Below are positions 22,114 to 33,557 of a stretch of DNA of 64,000 nucleotides, one piece after another. Within the stretch, counting starts at the first letter, position 1. Each line of letters opens with the position of its first letter. This DNA is from Podospora pseudoanserina. Lineage: Eukaryota; Ascomycota; Sordariomycetes; Sordariales; Podosporaceae. Both the position numbers and the translations under genes were made by a program. The DNA is taken from assembly GCF_035222485.1 (NCBI RefSeq), contig NC_085920.1:7736001-7800000 (forward strand). The letters run 5' to 3'. The notes beneath the pieces are model-generated. The model saw only the letters and a program-made list of their open reading frames with translations, did no database searches and was not told the DNA's origin.

Positions 22114-23220
22114 TTAACAACTGTGGTTTAAGGGATTTGGGCATGAGTAAAATACGCCTTTTGGCATATTAGCGGGGTTCACTCGACTTTCGGCCCAGTC
22201 GGGGTTGTCTGCAGCGACCTGGCTGAGCCTGTCTTCCCGCCACAACGGGGGCGCTTGCCATCGGCGGGAGGAACCACGTTGCTCAAAGTCGACCAGCACA
22301 ATGTTGTCGTTCTCGTCTATGACTATGTTATCGGGCCGTAGAGCCGAATGAAAGGATTTTGCGGGGCCATAGAGATGTCCAAGGGCCAAGATGATTTGCC
22401 GGATCCATTTTATCTTGGTTTGCAGGAGGAGAGGATGGTAAACGGCCGGCTCGGACTGGTTTGTTGTGAGCCACTCAAGAAGGGATCCGCCAGGCAAATA
22501 CCTGAGTATGAAACCGCACACAATTGGTTGCTCAGCACCTGAGACCCGGCGAGTGACAATGTACTGCGGTCGGCTCATGATGTTGGGATGCGGGGGCATC
22601 CGCAGGAGCTCACGCATCTCATGATACATGCTAGCGACGACCCGAATGACACTCTTGAAGATAACCACTTCCCCGCTGGGTAGCAAGACTTCTGAGATAG
22701 AGTTGTGGAGGCGACGTCTAGACCGTAGGACGTTGAAATCGATCAGTGGGGGTAGCTCCGAGCTCGCAATGTATGGCTTCCAGAGCTCCGTTAGCCGTGA
22801 CATAGGAAGGTATCGCTTATGGAGTTCGTAGTTGGGCGCAAGCCATATTCCGGCAACGTCGCCCGTCATACCGTTGGTGTCATCAAGCCGGAATCTCGAC
22901 CCGATGGTCACGCCCTGGAGAACATGCCTAAGGTCCAACCTCATGCTCCATTTATTGAGACGAGACAAAATGTCTTTGGCAATCTCTCGTATCTCTCTTT
23001 CCTCGATGCCCGAGTTTTTGCTATCCGATGCCGTGGTCAGAGTCCGGGCGTAGTGGCTGTTTGGCTCTAGATAGCATGTTAGGTGGTAGGCCGGGTACTG
23101 GAGCCTGCTTTGCACTGGCGAAACATAAATGTTGGGGACGACGTCAGTGTCGAACTTTTCGAGCCACCAACTACTCAATGGAGACTTAGAGACGTCACGA
23201 AGGATTGCATCCACTGTCAT
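22114..23220 (-). CDS. Protein-kinase-like protein, probable pseudokinase
   Basis: A single ORF of 368 residues. The C-terminal half has kinase-fold landmarks: EVVIFKSVI (candidate ATP Lys), a hinge-like CGFILRYLPGGSLLEWL, the catalytic-loop region FHSALRPDNIVIDE and LVDFEQRG in place of DFG. The Asp of HxD is replaced (HSALRPDN), while the following Asn is kept. The N-terminal 170 residues are unique to this fungal group as far as I can see. Loss of the catalytic Asp suggests a pseudokinase or a highly diverged enzyme. The end (NPLNHSC) looks short compared with kinases, so a missed 3' exon is possible. Confidence 0.65.
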   Translation of the reverse strand: MTVDAILRDVSKSPLSSWWLEKFDTDVVPNIYVSPVQSRLQYPAYHLTCYLEPNSHYARTLTTASDSKNSGIEEREIREIAKDILSRLNKWSMRLDLRHVLQGVTIGSRFRLDDTNGMTGDVAGIWLAPNYELHKRYLPMSRLTELWKPYIASSELPPLIDFNVLRSRRRLHNSISEVLLPSGEVVIFKSVIRVVASMYHEMRELLRMPPHPNIMSRPQYIVTRRVSGAEQPIVCGFILRYLPGGSLLEWLTTNQSEPAVYHPLLLQTKIKWIRQIILALGHLYGPAKSFHSALRPDNIVIDENDNIVLVDFEQRGSSRRWQAPPLWREDRLSQVAADNPDWAESRVNPANMPKGVFYSCPNPLNHSC

Positions 23221-23724
23221 GGCGACGGTCTTCGTGCGCGAGGAAGAGGCAGTGAAGAGGATATTTTTTTGTCCGATAGTAGGTGATAGTGGTTGGGTGG
23301 TGGAAGCAGTGGAGATGATTTATTCGTTGGAGAAGCGGAGTCGAAGGGAAGGTTTATAGAGGCCACGGCAGCTCTCATGTCAACCCACTGGCAAGCCATA
23401 ACCTCACCATTGTTTGACAATAGATATACCTTGACGTATCCATAGTTTGCTGCTACTGGAAACGATAGGCTAATTTCCAACGCCACAGTCACATTTTCTT
23501 TCGGATAATACTGAAAATAACATGAACAGTAAGGAGGGTAGGGTGCGACTTGTTATTGCGACACCCCATAAGCGAGTCCGGAAACAGCAAAATATTTCCC
23601 TCGATTGGAGAGAACATGTAGAGTTAGAGGGGTCAGATGTACACGATAGATATAACGCCCAAGTCGTAATTCAGCTTTGCGCAAGTGGGTGTTGCGTCTA
23701 TCCAATCTTGTCCTCGCACTCTTC
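23221..23724. other. Intergenic
   Basis: Promoter of the kinase-like gene on the left and 3' flank of the Ca2+/H+ exchanger on the right. No coding signal. Confidence 0.5.
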
Positions 23725-25326
23725 TTACACTCCGGCAAATGCTTGCCTCAACCCCTCGATGGTATTTGCGACAGTTCCGTTGATTAGTTCCAGTTGTTGT
23801 AGACTGTTGGATGATGCTACGTCGGGATTGGGATAGTACCAGCAGGCAATTGCTGTGATGGCATAGACGATCTGGTATGCATGTTAGACTCGCTGAAATT
23901 CATCTTAGCAACAGCCACTCACCACAAGAAGAGCACCCTCGAGCCAGTTGGACTCCCCATCTCGCAGGAAGTTGCTTATTACTAGGATCGACAAGACAAG
24001 CAACCCGATCATGAATATCTCAAAGTTGAGATCCATGGGCTTGCCCAAAGTCCATCCAACGATGACCACCAGTGGGCCATTGAAGAGCGCTGTCTGGATG
24101 GAGGGTCCCAGGCAGTGATACAGCGCAACATTGATCACACCATCTGTCATTATTATCAGCACTGAACACCACAGACGCATGTCACTACACTTACCCCAAG
24201 CCTCGTCGATTGCAGTCAAATGCTCCGCTGCTTTTTCAACCAACGGCAACAAGATCAAACCCAAGAACTGATCCGGCACTCCGCTATGCACCACATGTTC
24301 AATCTCATCGACCAGGAATATCAGCAAAGCCGTGACACACGCCAACGACAGAAGCAAAGCTATCACCGCCTCGGTAGCAGTAAACTTTGGCTTCTCCATA
24401 TCTGCCTCCCGATCGGCATCCCTGTGCTCATCCGCCTCGATCACCTCGTCAAAGATGCTGTGCTGACTGCTTGCGCAGTACCAGATGTACATGAAAAAGC
24501 TCAGAATCAACGCAACAGACGTCGCCCTGCTGATTTGAAGGACATCATTTTCCAATTTCCCCAATGTGAAATCATCACTATGCTCCAAAGGCACAACAAC
24601 TTTCACCCCCTCCCCAATTACCACCTCCACCGTCTTCGCCTCCGACTTGAGCGCAGAGTAAAACGCGCTAGGGATCAAAAGCCCAAACGCGGCCACAAGC
24701 AACAACCCGCTTCCAACCTCTGACACAATCGCGTGGAACCTCTGGCTGACATGCCTTATCCCGCCGACGAAAAAGCAGACTCCCAAGCACAAGAGCAGGT
24801 TGGTGAGGATACTCCCCAAGATCGCCGCCTGGATGATAGGGACCATGTTCCCCCCTTCCTCTTTCTCATCATGGTTGATGATCAAGACCACAAAGAGGAT
24901 AATCTCCACGATCGAGCCGAATGTTGTCTCGATTAGAATCCCGGCAACCTTGGGCATCTTTCTCGCGAGCTCTTGTCCGGCAAAACCGAGGAGGTTGGCA
25001 GAGGGGATCATGCCTATGTAGCTTAGGGCGAAGGTCCATAGTGGGTGGGAGGGGGAGAAGAAGATGCGGGAGATGAAGGCGGCGATGACGAAGGGGAAGA
25101 GGAGGTTGACGAAGCTGGAGATGGGGGACGAGCTGCGCCAGAGGACGAGGAAGAAGTGGGAAGGGTGGAAGCCTGTGCGGCCGGATTCACCTTCATGAGG
25201 GATGGGGAAGAGAGTTGGGGTGCGGTGGTGGTGGTTGTGATTGTGGCTGTGGTGGGGGATGAGGGGGGCGGTTTCATTGTTGGTGGCTTCGGCTGGGTTG
25301 ATGCCGTTTGTTTGGGGAGCTGCCAT
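23725..25326 (-). CDS. Vacuolar Ca2+/H+ exchanger (CAX family)
   Basis: Three exons (25326-24195, 24143-23923, 23871-23725), with 51-nt introns, give 499 residues. A His-rich cytoplasmic N terminus (HSHNHNHHH) is followed by 11 hydrophobic helices. The two CAX alpha repeats are visible: ETTFGSIVEIILF and LPLVEKAAEHLTAIDEAW. An acidic loop (DEVIEADEHRDADREADMEK) separates the halves. The protein exchanges cytosolic Ca2+ for vacuolar H+, as yeast Vcx1 does. The intron positions restore the conserved reading EAW-DGVINVALYHCLG and a C-terminal IVYAITAIACWYYPNPD that a single-frame reading would miss. Fully intact. Confidence 0.92.
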
Positions 25327-26267
25327 GATGAGGACGTCAATTGGGTATGGCCGATGATCCTCAGGCCGTTTTCATCGAGATATTTGGTGAGGTTGGGGAT
25401 TCAGCTCGTCGCGCGGTGGTGTTGATGTTTAGGGAGGGGTCTTGGCGCTGATTGGTTGTTGATTTTAGGTTCCGGCAGGCAAGGTCACGAGACAGCTGAT
25501 GACCACACTGTCTTATTTTGAGTACGTCAAATTGATGGTGGTGGACATTCCCGTCCGAAACATGGCCCGTACGCAATGTTCCTCCGAACATTCGATCCAT
25601 CATCCGACCCTCGGAGGATACTGTCGCGGCCCAGTTCCGATCCCTCCGGGAGGGTCCCCGCGGCCGTTTATGGACCGTGACACCGTTGCTAGGTACCTTG
25701 CCTTAGTGATACAACTCCGAGCAAGCAGTTACGCGTTGCTCAGATTTACCGCGACGATCTGAAATCTTAGGTTCGACAGCTTCCAGTTCTTGTGCTTTCT
25801 AGGTCTACTGGTCTGGAGGGCCTTTGAGCGGCCTGGTTTTAGTCTACCTAGCCTTAAGTGGGTTACCAAACACCTTGCTCGCAGAATCTCCAGATCGACC
25901 GGACAGTCCCGCCGATACTCGGGTCTATCTTGGTTGCCATGGCCGACCCGTCTTTCGAGGTTGTCTGGGTCTATCCGGATGCCCTCAAAGGCTGTTCAGA
26001 CTAACGTCGAGGTTTCATGGCTAAGGTTCAGGTGAGAGTGCATAGTCCAGTCGATTTAAAGGACATGTGCCCTCGTCCCTTGATGCTCCTTTCTCTCTTC
26101 AGCATCCGCTCATCCATCTTACGAACATCCGCTTTCTACTCACAGGCTTGCAGGCAAGTCTTTTGCTCTTCTGTTCTCTCTCCCGGGCTTCTGGAAAGCT
26201 CATTCTCAAACGACACTCTTTCACATTTGACTTCTGGCAAGTCGACACACAACTGAGTATAATCAAG
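25327..26267. other. Divergent intergenic region
   Basis: About 940 bases between the exchanger (minus) and the secreted protein (plus). Contains both promoters. The ORFs here lack support. Confidence 0.5.
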
Positions 26268-27692
26268 ATGAAGCACACAACCGCTCTCGTCGCTGCCCTA
26301 GGCCTCGCCGTCACGGTTTCTGCTGCTAACCCCGCGACTGATAACCGCCGTCATGCAGTCAACAGGAGGTCTGTTCCTGTTTCAACACCGGAAAATACGA
26401 AGCGTGACACCGCCCACCAACAGGGAAACAAGCGTGTCGAACCTCGCTCGCCAACCCGGTTCGCCAACCCTTTTAGAGGTGATGAAGAGCCAGGCGTCGA
26501 AGTCGAACCCAGCGTCGAAGACAAAGGAAGCCTTGAGGACGAATCGAGCAGCTATGGCCTTAAAGACCAGGCTACCGACGCCGCGTGGGACGTTGGCTCA
26601 AGCTATCTCGAGGGCAAAACTGGTATCAAGCTACCTGATAGGCCACGATCCGGTTCTGGCATCAACTTTGCGAGGAGGAATAAAAAGCGGAGCGTGATCG
26701 AAGCACGGGCAAAGTCGAGGAGTGGTGGAGGGAAGAGCAACGGTGGTGGCTTTGGCGGTCAGCTTGTGGATGCTGGCAAAGACTTTGCCGTTGAAGAGGG
26801 AACGGCATTCGTCGAGGATCAGACGGGCATTGACCTGCCGGACAGGAATGGGCAGTCTAGCTCTGGAAGCTCAGGCGGCAGTTGGACGAGCTGGCGTCCC
26901 TGGAAGCTCAGCAAGCGGGAGATCACCGTTGACGAGGTTGTCGAGGAGGTGTTGGATCAGATGAAAGAGGGAGAGTCCAAGTCTGATGCTGAGACTGCCG
27001 ACGCCCTGAAGGAGATTGTCGAGGAGGCTGCCAAAGACGACGAAGACAAGTCCATTAGCGACGTGGTGGAGGCCCTGGCGGAGGCCAGTGACGATAACGA
27101 CTCCGAACCCAAGGAAGAATCAACTGATACTATCGAGGAGATCCTCGGTGACTCTTCTGACAAAGAGGACGAAGATGAAGACATCCTCGCAGAAACCATC
27201 GAGGACATTGTTGACGGGGACTCCTCCGATAGCAAGTCATCCCACGGCGACACCCTCGAGGAGAAGCTGGAAGAACTCGAGAAGGAGACCTCTGCCCTCG
27301 ACAAGGACGACCCCAAGGCCGAGATGATTGACGAGCTGATCGATGAACTTATCGACGAAGCTGCCACCTTGGACGAGATCCCGGTGGAGTATTTCCAGTA
27401 CTGGATGGCGGTTCAGAGCTGCCTTGACCCTGTCCACTTGCTGACCACGAAGGGCCTGATGGCTAGTCATCTTTCACGTCGCGGCACTACCCCGATAATT
27501 GTGACGCCGACCAAGACCGTCAAGAGAGAAGAGGCGAAGGCTGCGGAGGTGAACCTGGGATTGGCCCAGCCTTTCGGGGCAGAGATGGCGCAGACTTCGG
27601 GGGCGGGTGATGGGTTGTTGGGTAGGGGAACGGTGGGGTACCTTGTGTTTGGCGTGGCGGCCGCGTTTTTGGTCCGCGGGGTGGCGTTCTAG
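26268..27692 (+). CDS. Secreted acidic protein with dibasic (Kex2-like) sites and C-terminal anchor signal
   Basis: The best start is ATG 26268, after AATCAAG, because it begins a signal peptide (MKHTTALVAALGLAVTVSAA); 474 residues follow. Dibasic sites recur: NRR, NTKR, GNKR, NKKR, SKR, SRR, VKR. Two similar segments end in EGKTGIKLPDR and EDQTGIDLPDR. The middle is a very acidic Glu/Asp/Ser stretch with helical heptads (EEKLEELEKETSAL). The C terminus is a hydrophobic segment (GYLVFGVAAAFLV), as in GPI-anchored proteins. Probably matured by Kex2 in the Golgi and then displayed or released. No known domain recognised. Confidence 0.75.
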   Translation: MKHTTALVAALGLAVTVSAANPATDNRRHAVNRRSVPVSTPENTKRDTAHQQGNKRVEPRSPTRFANPFRGDEEPGVEVEPSVEDKGSLEDESSSYGLKDQATDAAWDVGSSYLEGKTGIKLPDRPRSGSGINFARRNKKRSVIEARAKSRSGGGKSNGGGFGGQLVDAGKDFAVEEGTAFVEDQTGIDLPDRNGQSSSGSSGGSWTSWRPWKLSKREITVDEVVEEVLDQMKEGESKSDAETADALKEIVEEAAKDDEDKSISDVVEALAEASDDNDSEPKEESTDTIEEILGDSSDKEDEDEDILAETIEDIVDGDSSDSKSSHGDTLEEKLEELEKETSALDKDDPKAEMIDELIDELIDEAATLDEIPVEYFQYWMAVQSCLDPVHLLTTKGLMASHLSRRGTTPIIVTPTKTVKREEAKAAEVNLGLAQPFGAEMAQTSGAGDGLLGRGTVGYLVFGVAAAFLVRGVAF

Positions 27693-27849
27693 ACGGTGTA
27701 AGCTTTTCCCCTCGCCTGTGGTTAAAGTGGGAAGTGATATATGATAGTGAGAGCCTCATCAAGCTTAGAGTGTTTGTTCTGTTTTGCTAGAGTGTGTGTG
27801 GGAGGTTTCTGGGCCTACTCTCTGATTTTCATTGGAGTTATCATAGAGA

Positions 27850-28937
27850 ATGTATGCTGCCATTTCTTGTCCAAAGAATCCTCGCCAACAGCACATTGTC
27901 GCCACAAGAGATTTTCACATGAAATTCCAAGACTTTGTGTGCTATCTCAAGCTAGGTATGTCCACCTTTCACCAAGTTGACCCTTCCTTTCTCGCTTTTG
28001 TCTACAATTTCTATTGCGGATATGGCTGTCAACATACAAATTTATCTCTATCCCAATTCGCACCTACACTCGGCATTTCCCCACAGCCAAACTCCTTTTT
28101 GAATCGGTCTGGCAACGTCATATGCCACTCTTTCATCCTTAGGGGTATTGGACAAGATATAGACCGTTTACAGGTCGGTCGGACCGATAGTTGGGCCAGA
28201 CGACAAGTGGTCACCTATCACTCCTTCGACATCAAACGTGGGACTGCGACGTGGATAACCCTGGAAAGCAACAAAATCTTACGAGAGTGTATCTGCCAAG
28301 CTGATTCAGAGCCTTTCGCCAAGCTCGCTAGTACTGAGAATTTTGAAAGGTGCTTTGAGGGCACGTTGGGCACGCATCTCATATATTTAATTGGTCCGCC
28401 TGGAACTGGAGAGGCTTGGCTAATGAGATCGAGAGACGTCTCCACGGCACGCTTCAGGTCCTTGATGTCATCACTTCCCAGCCTTACGATCTGGGCATGC
28501 CGAAGAGCTCTGGGTGCCAGGGTAGCAGGGCTCTCGCCAGACTCAGCGGCCGCCCGAGTCCATATTCCCTTGTGATTGACCGAATAGATCTCAATGGCCA
28601 AGAATATGAAGATCGGGCTGCCCGATACTTTTTTGGAATCTTCAAGAACCAGGACGTGCTTGGTGTTATCGACCATGGATTAACTCCACTTCTCCAACGA
28701 CTTCAAAGGCTCGATCAGGATTTGGAGCTCAACGTTGACACTTTGAACAGCGTGCGCCAGAGATATGAGGGTCTAGAGACAGGTCAGGACCTCGATGAGG
28801 AGCTCAAGATAACGGCCAAGCCAGCCATCGACGGGTTCTTGTCGCGAGTGCGGCTCATCATCGCCAGCTTTGAGAATCGAAGAAAGCATCTCCTTTCGCT
28901 GTGCAGGCAAGGATCAAGTAGACGAGGGCTCTTGTAA
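27850..28937 (+). pseudogene. CorA-like protein, frameshifted and lacking its membrane part
   Basis: The first frame holds SWARRQVVTYHSFDIK and FERCFEGTLGTHLIYL, the pattern of the soluble domain of fungal CorA-like (Mg2+ transporter-related) proteins. After about 28387 the family continues in another frame: WSAWNWRGLANEIERRL, YFFGIFKNQDVLGVIDHGL, LQRLDQDLELNVDTLNSVRQ. One lost base near 28387 explains the change. The frame stops at 28937, before the two C-terminal helices that CorA proteins need. The 5' limit is uncertain. Probably a dead gene. Confidence 0.6.
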
Positions 28938-30192
28938 GCAATCCTAGTATATCTGTTGTGTGTCTGTTTTCTTGATGCCGACATCATGCTTGTGCACAGT
29001 ACGAGAGCATTGCGCGGTTTCAAACTGCCGAATCCAACATAAACCACCACCTTTCCACCATATTCTGGACCTGTGGTAGTGGATGAAGGGCAAATGTCAA
29101 CCATACAAAAGAACAATGATGATGCTTGGGTGCTTGTACATGAATAAGCTTTGGTGTCAGGACAACAGAGGCTGGGCAGCGGCGGCGGGCAGCCAGTGGT
29201 GATTGGCGAAGACAGTAGGATTTTGGAAGTAGAATAATCTAGAGATTGAGATTTTGGTGGAAAAGAGCGCTGAGCGTCACAATAAGTTTCATAATCCACG
29301 ATCATGATAACGAAGAAAGCGAAAGCGCTTTCCTCCCAACCCCTGGATGACTAAGCCACATACCTTAGTCCCAGGATAAACAAAAGGCGGTTCCGTCAAC
29401 CAGCCCCATCTGCACGGGTGTTGGGGTTTTCATAGGATCTTCCCTCACCGTGTACTGTTTTTTACAGCTAATACATGCCTGTTATCCCAGTAATTTACAT
29501 CGCTTATCCACAGATACATCTGTTTTTTGTCCCAGTTGCCACAAAGCAGGCACATCGGGGTAGTGGTTAGCACCGATGTCCGTCGACCTAACCGAGATAG
29601 GGTAATGCTCAAAACTCTTCTGTTGGAAACTTGCATGGAAGGCTAGTAGGGGTGTCAGAGCCCACATAAATCCCGACCCCTGTAGTCTCTCTTACAATCC
29701 CGCACCCAAGACATCACACTCCACCACACTCCCATGCATCTTTGGATGGGTATCTGAGGAATGCTGCAGTAGCGAGCTGTTCGCTTGCCAAAACGACTAT
29801 CTGCAGCCGTTAGTGTAGGCTGCCATATTCTCACCAAAAAAACTCGAAACAGCTCTGGGCTGTCCAATCAACTGGCAGTTTTACGTCTGGTACTGCATCG
29901 GTGGCGTGTATCATTGGGCAAACCGAGCCATTGCTGTGGGTTGCTTGTACCGCAGCGTAAGGCGTTGACAGAAATATTGAGAAGAACATTACATAAATGG
30001 GTGACATTGAAGTGGCGGCAGGATCAATAAGCCTGTCAGGCAGGGTCTTGGGACGGGAGAACTCTTCAGGGATATCCGGAGGTGATAGGAGATATCAAGA
30101 GATAAATAGGTTCACAAGCGTCACCTTTCGAGGCTTTCTTTCCCATCATTCTTCGTCTTCATCAGCATCCTCTGCTCTGGTACTCATTCAAG
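28938..30192. other. Gene-free stretch
   Basis: About 1.25 kb. The minus-strand ORFs (28784-29305, 29445-29636, 29655-29867) lack motifs. The right end is the promoter and leader of the tyrosinase gene. Confidence 0.5.
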
Positions 30193-31362
30193 ATGGTTGG
30201 CGGCATCAAGAGCCTCATGATTTGTGCCTCTGCTGCTTTGGCCGCATGCACACCCACTCCTCCCACGCCCATCGTCCGCAAGGAATGGTAACTCTCACCC
30301 AAAATGTTTCTCTTTTCTTTTTGTTCTCACTAACATTCCCAAAGGCGTACTCTCACCACTTCCGAGAAGGCAGAGTACATCAATGCCGTCAAATGCATAC
30401 TCGCCAAACCAGCCCTCACCCCAGAGAGTTCACCCCCAACCGGTCACGGTGTCATCAGCCGCTACGATAACCTAGTCTACACCCACATCCAGCAAACCAT
30501 GCAGGTCCACTACGTCGGCCACTTCCTCGCCTGGCACAGACTCTTCACAGCCACATACGAGAAGATGCTCCGCAACGAGTGCGGCTACACCGGCGCCCAA
30601 CCATACTGGGACTGGACCCTCGACGCAGCCGACATCACCGCCTCGCCCGTCTTCGACCCCGTGACAGGGTTCGGGGGCAACGGCCCATGGGTTCCTAGTG
30701 ACCCCACCTCATGGATGCCACCTGTCCCAGGGCGCACCGGAGGAGGCTGTGTGGTGGATGGTCCCTTTGCGGGGATCAACGACCTGGTCCACTTGGGCCC
30801 TGAGAGCTCTCTAGTGTATAACCCGCAGTGCTTGAAGAGAGATCTTGCTCCTTCGTTTGCGTCGATGTACCTGGGGATGAACCAGACACAGCTCACACTG
30901 AGCCAGCCCGACTTTGGGTGGTTCAACGCCGTTGTTGAAGGGTCCCCCAGCTTTGATGCTTCAGGTGTGCACGGTGGTGGGCATTTCGGCGTTGGTGGAA
31001 CGTTTGGTTAGTACTCTCCCTCTTACATGGTGCTCTTGTCGTTCATTGTACTAACCAAACCTCCAGGTCAAATGGGTGACTTGTACACCTCGCCAGCTGA
31101 TCCAATTTTCCACCTGCATCACGCAAATCTGGACAGACTGTGGTGGTCGTGGCAGAGCTTGAACCTGCCGGCAAGACTGAGTGATATCTCGGGGCCGTCT
31201 ATCATCATGGACCCCACCTCCCCCAACGTTACCTTGGCTCATCCGTTGTCAGTGGGTGTCAGCGGAGTTGATACCACCGTTGGGGACGTCATGAAGATCG
31301 ATGCTTGTGGGACGGGCGGCAGCATGTGCTACACATACGACTCTCTTTACACCCTGCTATGA
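30193..31362 (+). CDS. Tyrosinase-type copper monooxygenase, short secreted form
   Basis: Exons 30193-30287, 30345-31006 and 31067-31362 give 350 residues. A signal peptide (MVGGIKSLMICASAALAAC) is followed by the CuA site with His in VHYVGHFLAWHR and the CuB site with HGGGHFG and IFHLHHANLDRLWW. PYWDWTLDA, the strand after CuA, is also seen. The type-3 copper pair oxidises phenols to o-quinones. The protein lacks the C-terminal shielding domain of melanin-forming tyrosinases and matches short secreted fungal forms. Intact. Confidence 0.92.
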
Positions 31363-32404
31363 GAAATGTCGCCAGTAGGAGACGTTGCTAGAACTGTACA
31401 TCCAGACTGTCATTTCCAGGGAAATCCAATGCTAATTTCGGAAGACATACTGCCAAAACTGAGGAAGATTTCTCTCCCTATCTTCTGCATTCACACCCCT
31501 CAGTCTTCCAATAAAGCTGAAGCATATAAGCGCCGACATAAAATAGAAATCAAAAATAAAACGGGCTGTAGAATATAGAGGTACTTCGGTACATCGAGCT
31601 TGTATTTTTAGGCTCTCAGGCGGAATGATAATGAAGTATATGTAACGGTCTCAAGGTAGTGTTTTGCAACTAGCTATGCCACTCTGCGAGTACACTGAAC
31701 TTGAAGAAGAAAAGGAAACGAGAAAGAGAAGGTTTGACAACATGAGCCTCTGATGTGGCTGAGCGTGTTGGCTAGTGCGCGGTGATTAGAGGTTCTGGAG
31801 TAGTGGTCTGTGCGTCCTGGGAGTAGCTTCATCAGGGCCGAGGGTGGCCGAGGTCCATGTGTCACAGACCAACCATATAGCAAAGCAAAGTGGAGACTGC
31901 AGCAAGCCGTGGTAGCTAATCAATTAAAATAAAACGGCGGGGCTGCAGGACGGTGGGGCGCTCACCACTTGGTAGAGGTGAGCCAGGTACGGAGGTACCT
32001 GGAGGATTAAGGTCTATATATACGGAGGAACTGGGTGGTGTAGATAGACAGTTCCGCGGTATGCAATACAAGTCACAATCGTTGGTATCTAGACTATTTG
32101 TGCGCCTCGTGATCCACCGGACTTACAGAAACATTCATTCATTAAAACAGCTGTTGCTAGTCTTCATTCACTCTATTACACAACGTTAGGACCTGACTAC
32201 TTCGCTCGCACGATGTAAAGTCCCAATGAATTCGTCTTTTTAGTTGACTAGAGCTAAGATAAAAATCTCGAGACTATTAACTAAGGTATCTGTAAAGACT
32301 GTTAGTATCATGATCTGTCCGTTGTCTATCACTATTCTTCCCTCCCTAAGTATCCACGCACACCAAGCCCGCTTGATACGGTATACCAGAATACTTAAGA
32401 ACTA
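31363..32404. other. Gene-free stretch with a short dispersed repeat
   Basis: About 1 kb. It contains a 25-bp match to 60224-60248 (listed separately) and simple AT-rich DNA. No gene is supported. Confidence 0.5.
31394..31418 (-). repeat. 25-bp match to the CorA-like fragment at 60.2 kb
   Basis: CCAGACTGTCATTTCCAGGG and the next five bases recur at about 60224-60248. On the minus strand both copies read ISLEMTVW; only the 60-kb copy continues into a CorA-like helix. This copy is probably a small fragment of a related gene. Confidence 0.6.
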
Positions 32405-33557
32405 TTACTTCCCACGAGCCTTTATCTCACGAATCCTGGTCTTTGGCTTAAGAGCGAAATCACGAATGTCCTGGCCAGACAAAGTGTAGCTCGGGAACCT
32501 GCCCGCCGCCGTCTCAGAATTCCGACGTGTGAGCCAAATCACCTGGGTCGCCATCAACTCTCGCGGCTGCTTCGGGTCATCTGCTTTGACATCTGCCCCT
32601 GCAGAGAACTGATTCCGGTAGTTCTGCTGCCACTTCCACTCCTCAAGTCCAGGCTCGACCGCCGGAACGATGTGGTCGAGATCGGTGAGTCCTGTCATGC
32701 CCCTCTTGAACCAGCGGCCAAAGTCCCGGTCCAAAAGACTGTCTCGAGTTCCAGACTTGATCCTCCACCGCTTGGAGTTTTCATCTGAACGCAGCACAAT
32801 GGTTTCCTGCCCTTCCCGGTCAAGCCTCATATCGACCCACCCGCCGAGAAAGTGTCCTTCCCAGAAGCGTCTCGCCTCGCCGGTCTCCTTATCCCCCTTG
32901 CCTGCGTAGGTGGTGCGTGGAGGGGTGTGCTCGTCTTCTGCGCGCTTGAGGAAGAGGGTGAAGACGTGGACCAACTCGTGAGCCATGGTGATGCTGAGTC
33001 GGAGATGGAGCGTGCGGAAGTGGGCTGTGTGCTTTTCTACATCGCGGTCTGCAACAATGTATTTGTATGCGTTGCCCATCCTGGTCATCAGGGTCTCATT
33101 GATCTCGATGATGCACGTCCGTTTGGGGTCAAAGGCACTCGCGCAGTTCTGCTTGGTGGTCCGGCCGTTCTTGTTGGCCATGCCACAGTCGTCCGAGATG
33201 ACGAGGTTAGGGAAGCTCCGACGGATGGTTTGCAGATATTTCATGACCGTGGCCTCGACATCGGCTTCCTTCATGTTGCGTAACTCGAGAATGTGTGGGC
33301 TAGCGCTGATGACGTGGTTGGCGATTGTTTTGAGCACGCGGATGCTCTGGGGATGCTCAAGCATATCAAGGGCCAGGCCGGCAACAGTAGGCTGCACAGC
33401 GGAACAGGGAGTTTTCCGGTCCGAGAGCGCGGAATTTCGTGAGACTCTTCTCCTTCAGGGCCTCAGGTGTTGGCATCAAAAAGACTTGGAAGTTTTCAAG
33501 GTCCCGGGCTTGTCCCCACGAGGACGCACGGGGAGCAGCGCCGACAGGTCGAGACAT
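32405..33557 (-). pseudogene. Zinc-metallopeptidase-like protein (HELVH), frame change near start
   Basis: The main frame (32405-33397) carries AHELVHVFTLFLKRAED, a HExxH zinc site, and GEARRFWEGHFLGGWVDMR downstream, where a third ligand may lie. The true start is probably Met 33557 (MSRPVGAAPRASSWGQ). That frame reads to ENSLFRCA, and the family-like continuation VQPTVAGLALDMLEHPQS lies in the next frame, near 33400. There is no room for an intron, so a single lost base or a sequence error is likely. The fungal family is poorly characterised and its substrate unknown. If the shift is an artefact, the product would be about 383 residues. Confidence 0.55.

Noticed and set aside
26957-27367. 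Long Ser-rich minus-strand ORF of 136 residues
   Set aside because: Antisense shadow of the acidic Glu/Asp/Ser coding region; no motif or start context.
28389-28430. A P-loop-like reading (IGPPGTGEAW) in the 27850 frame
   Set aside because: It appears only after the frame change in the CorA-like relic; the family-consistent reading is WSAWNWRG in the next frame.
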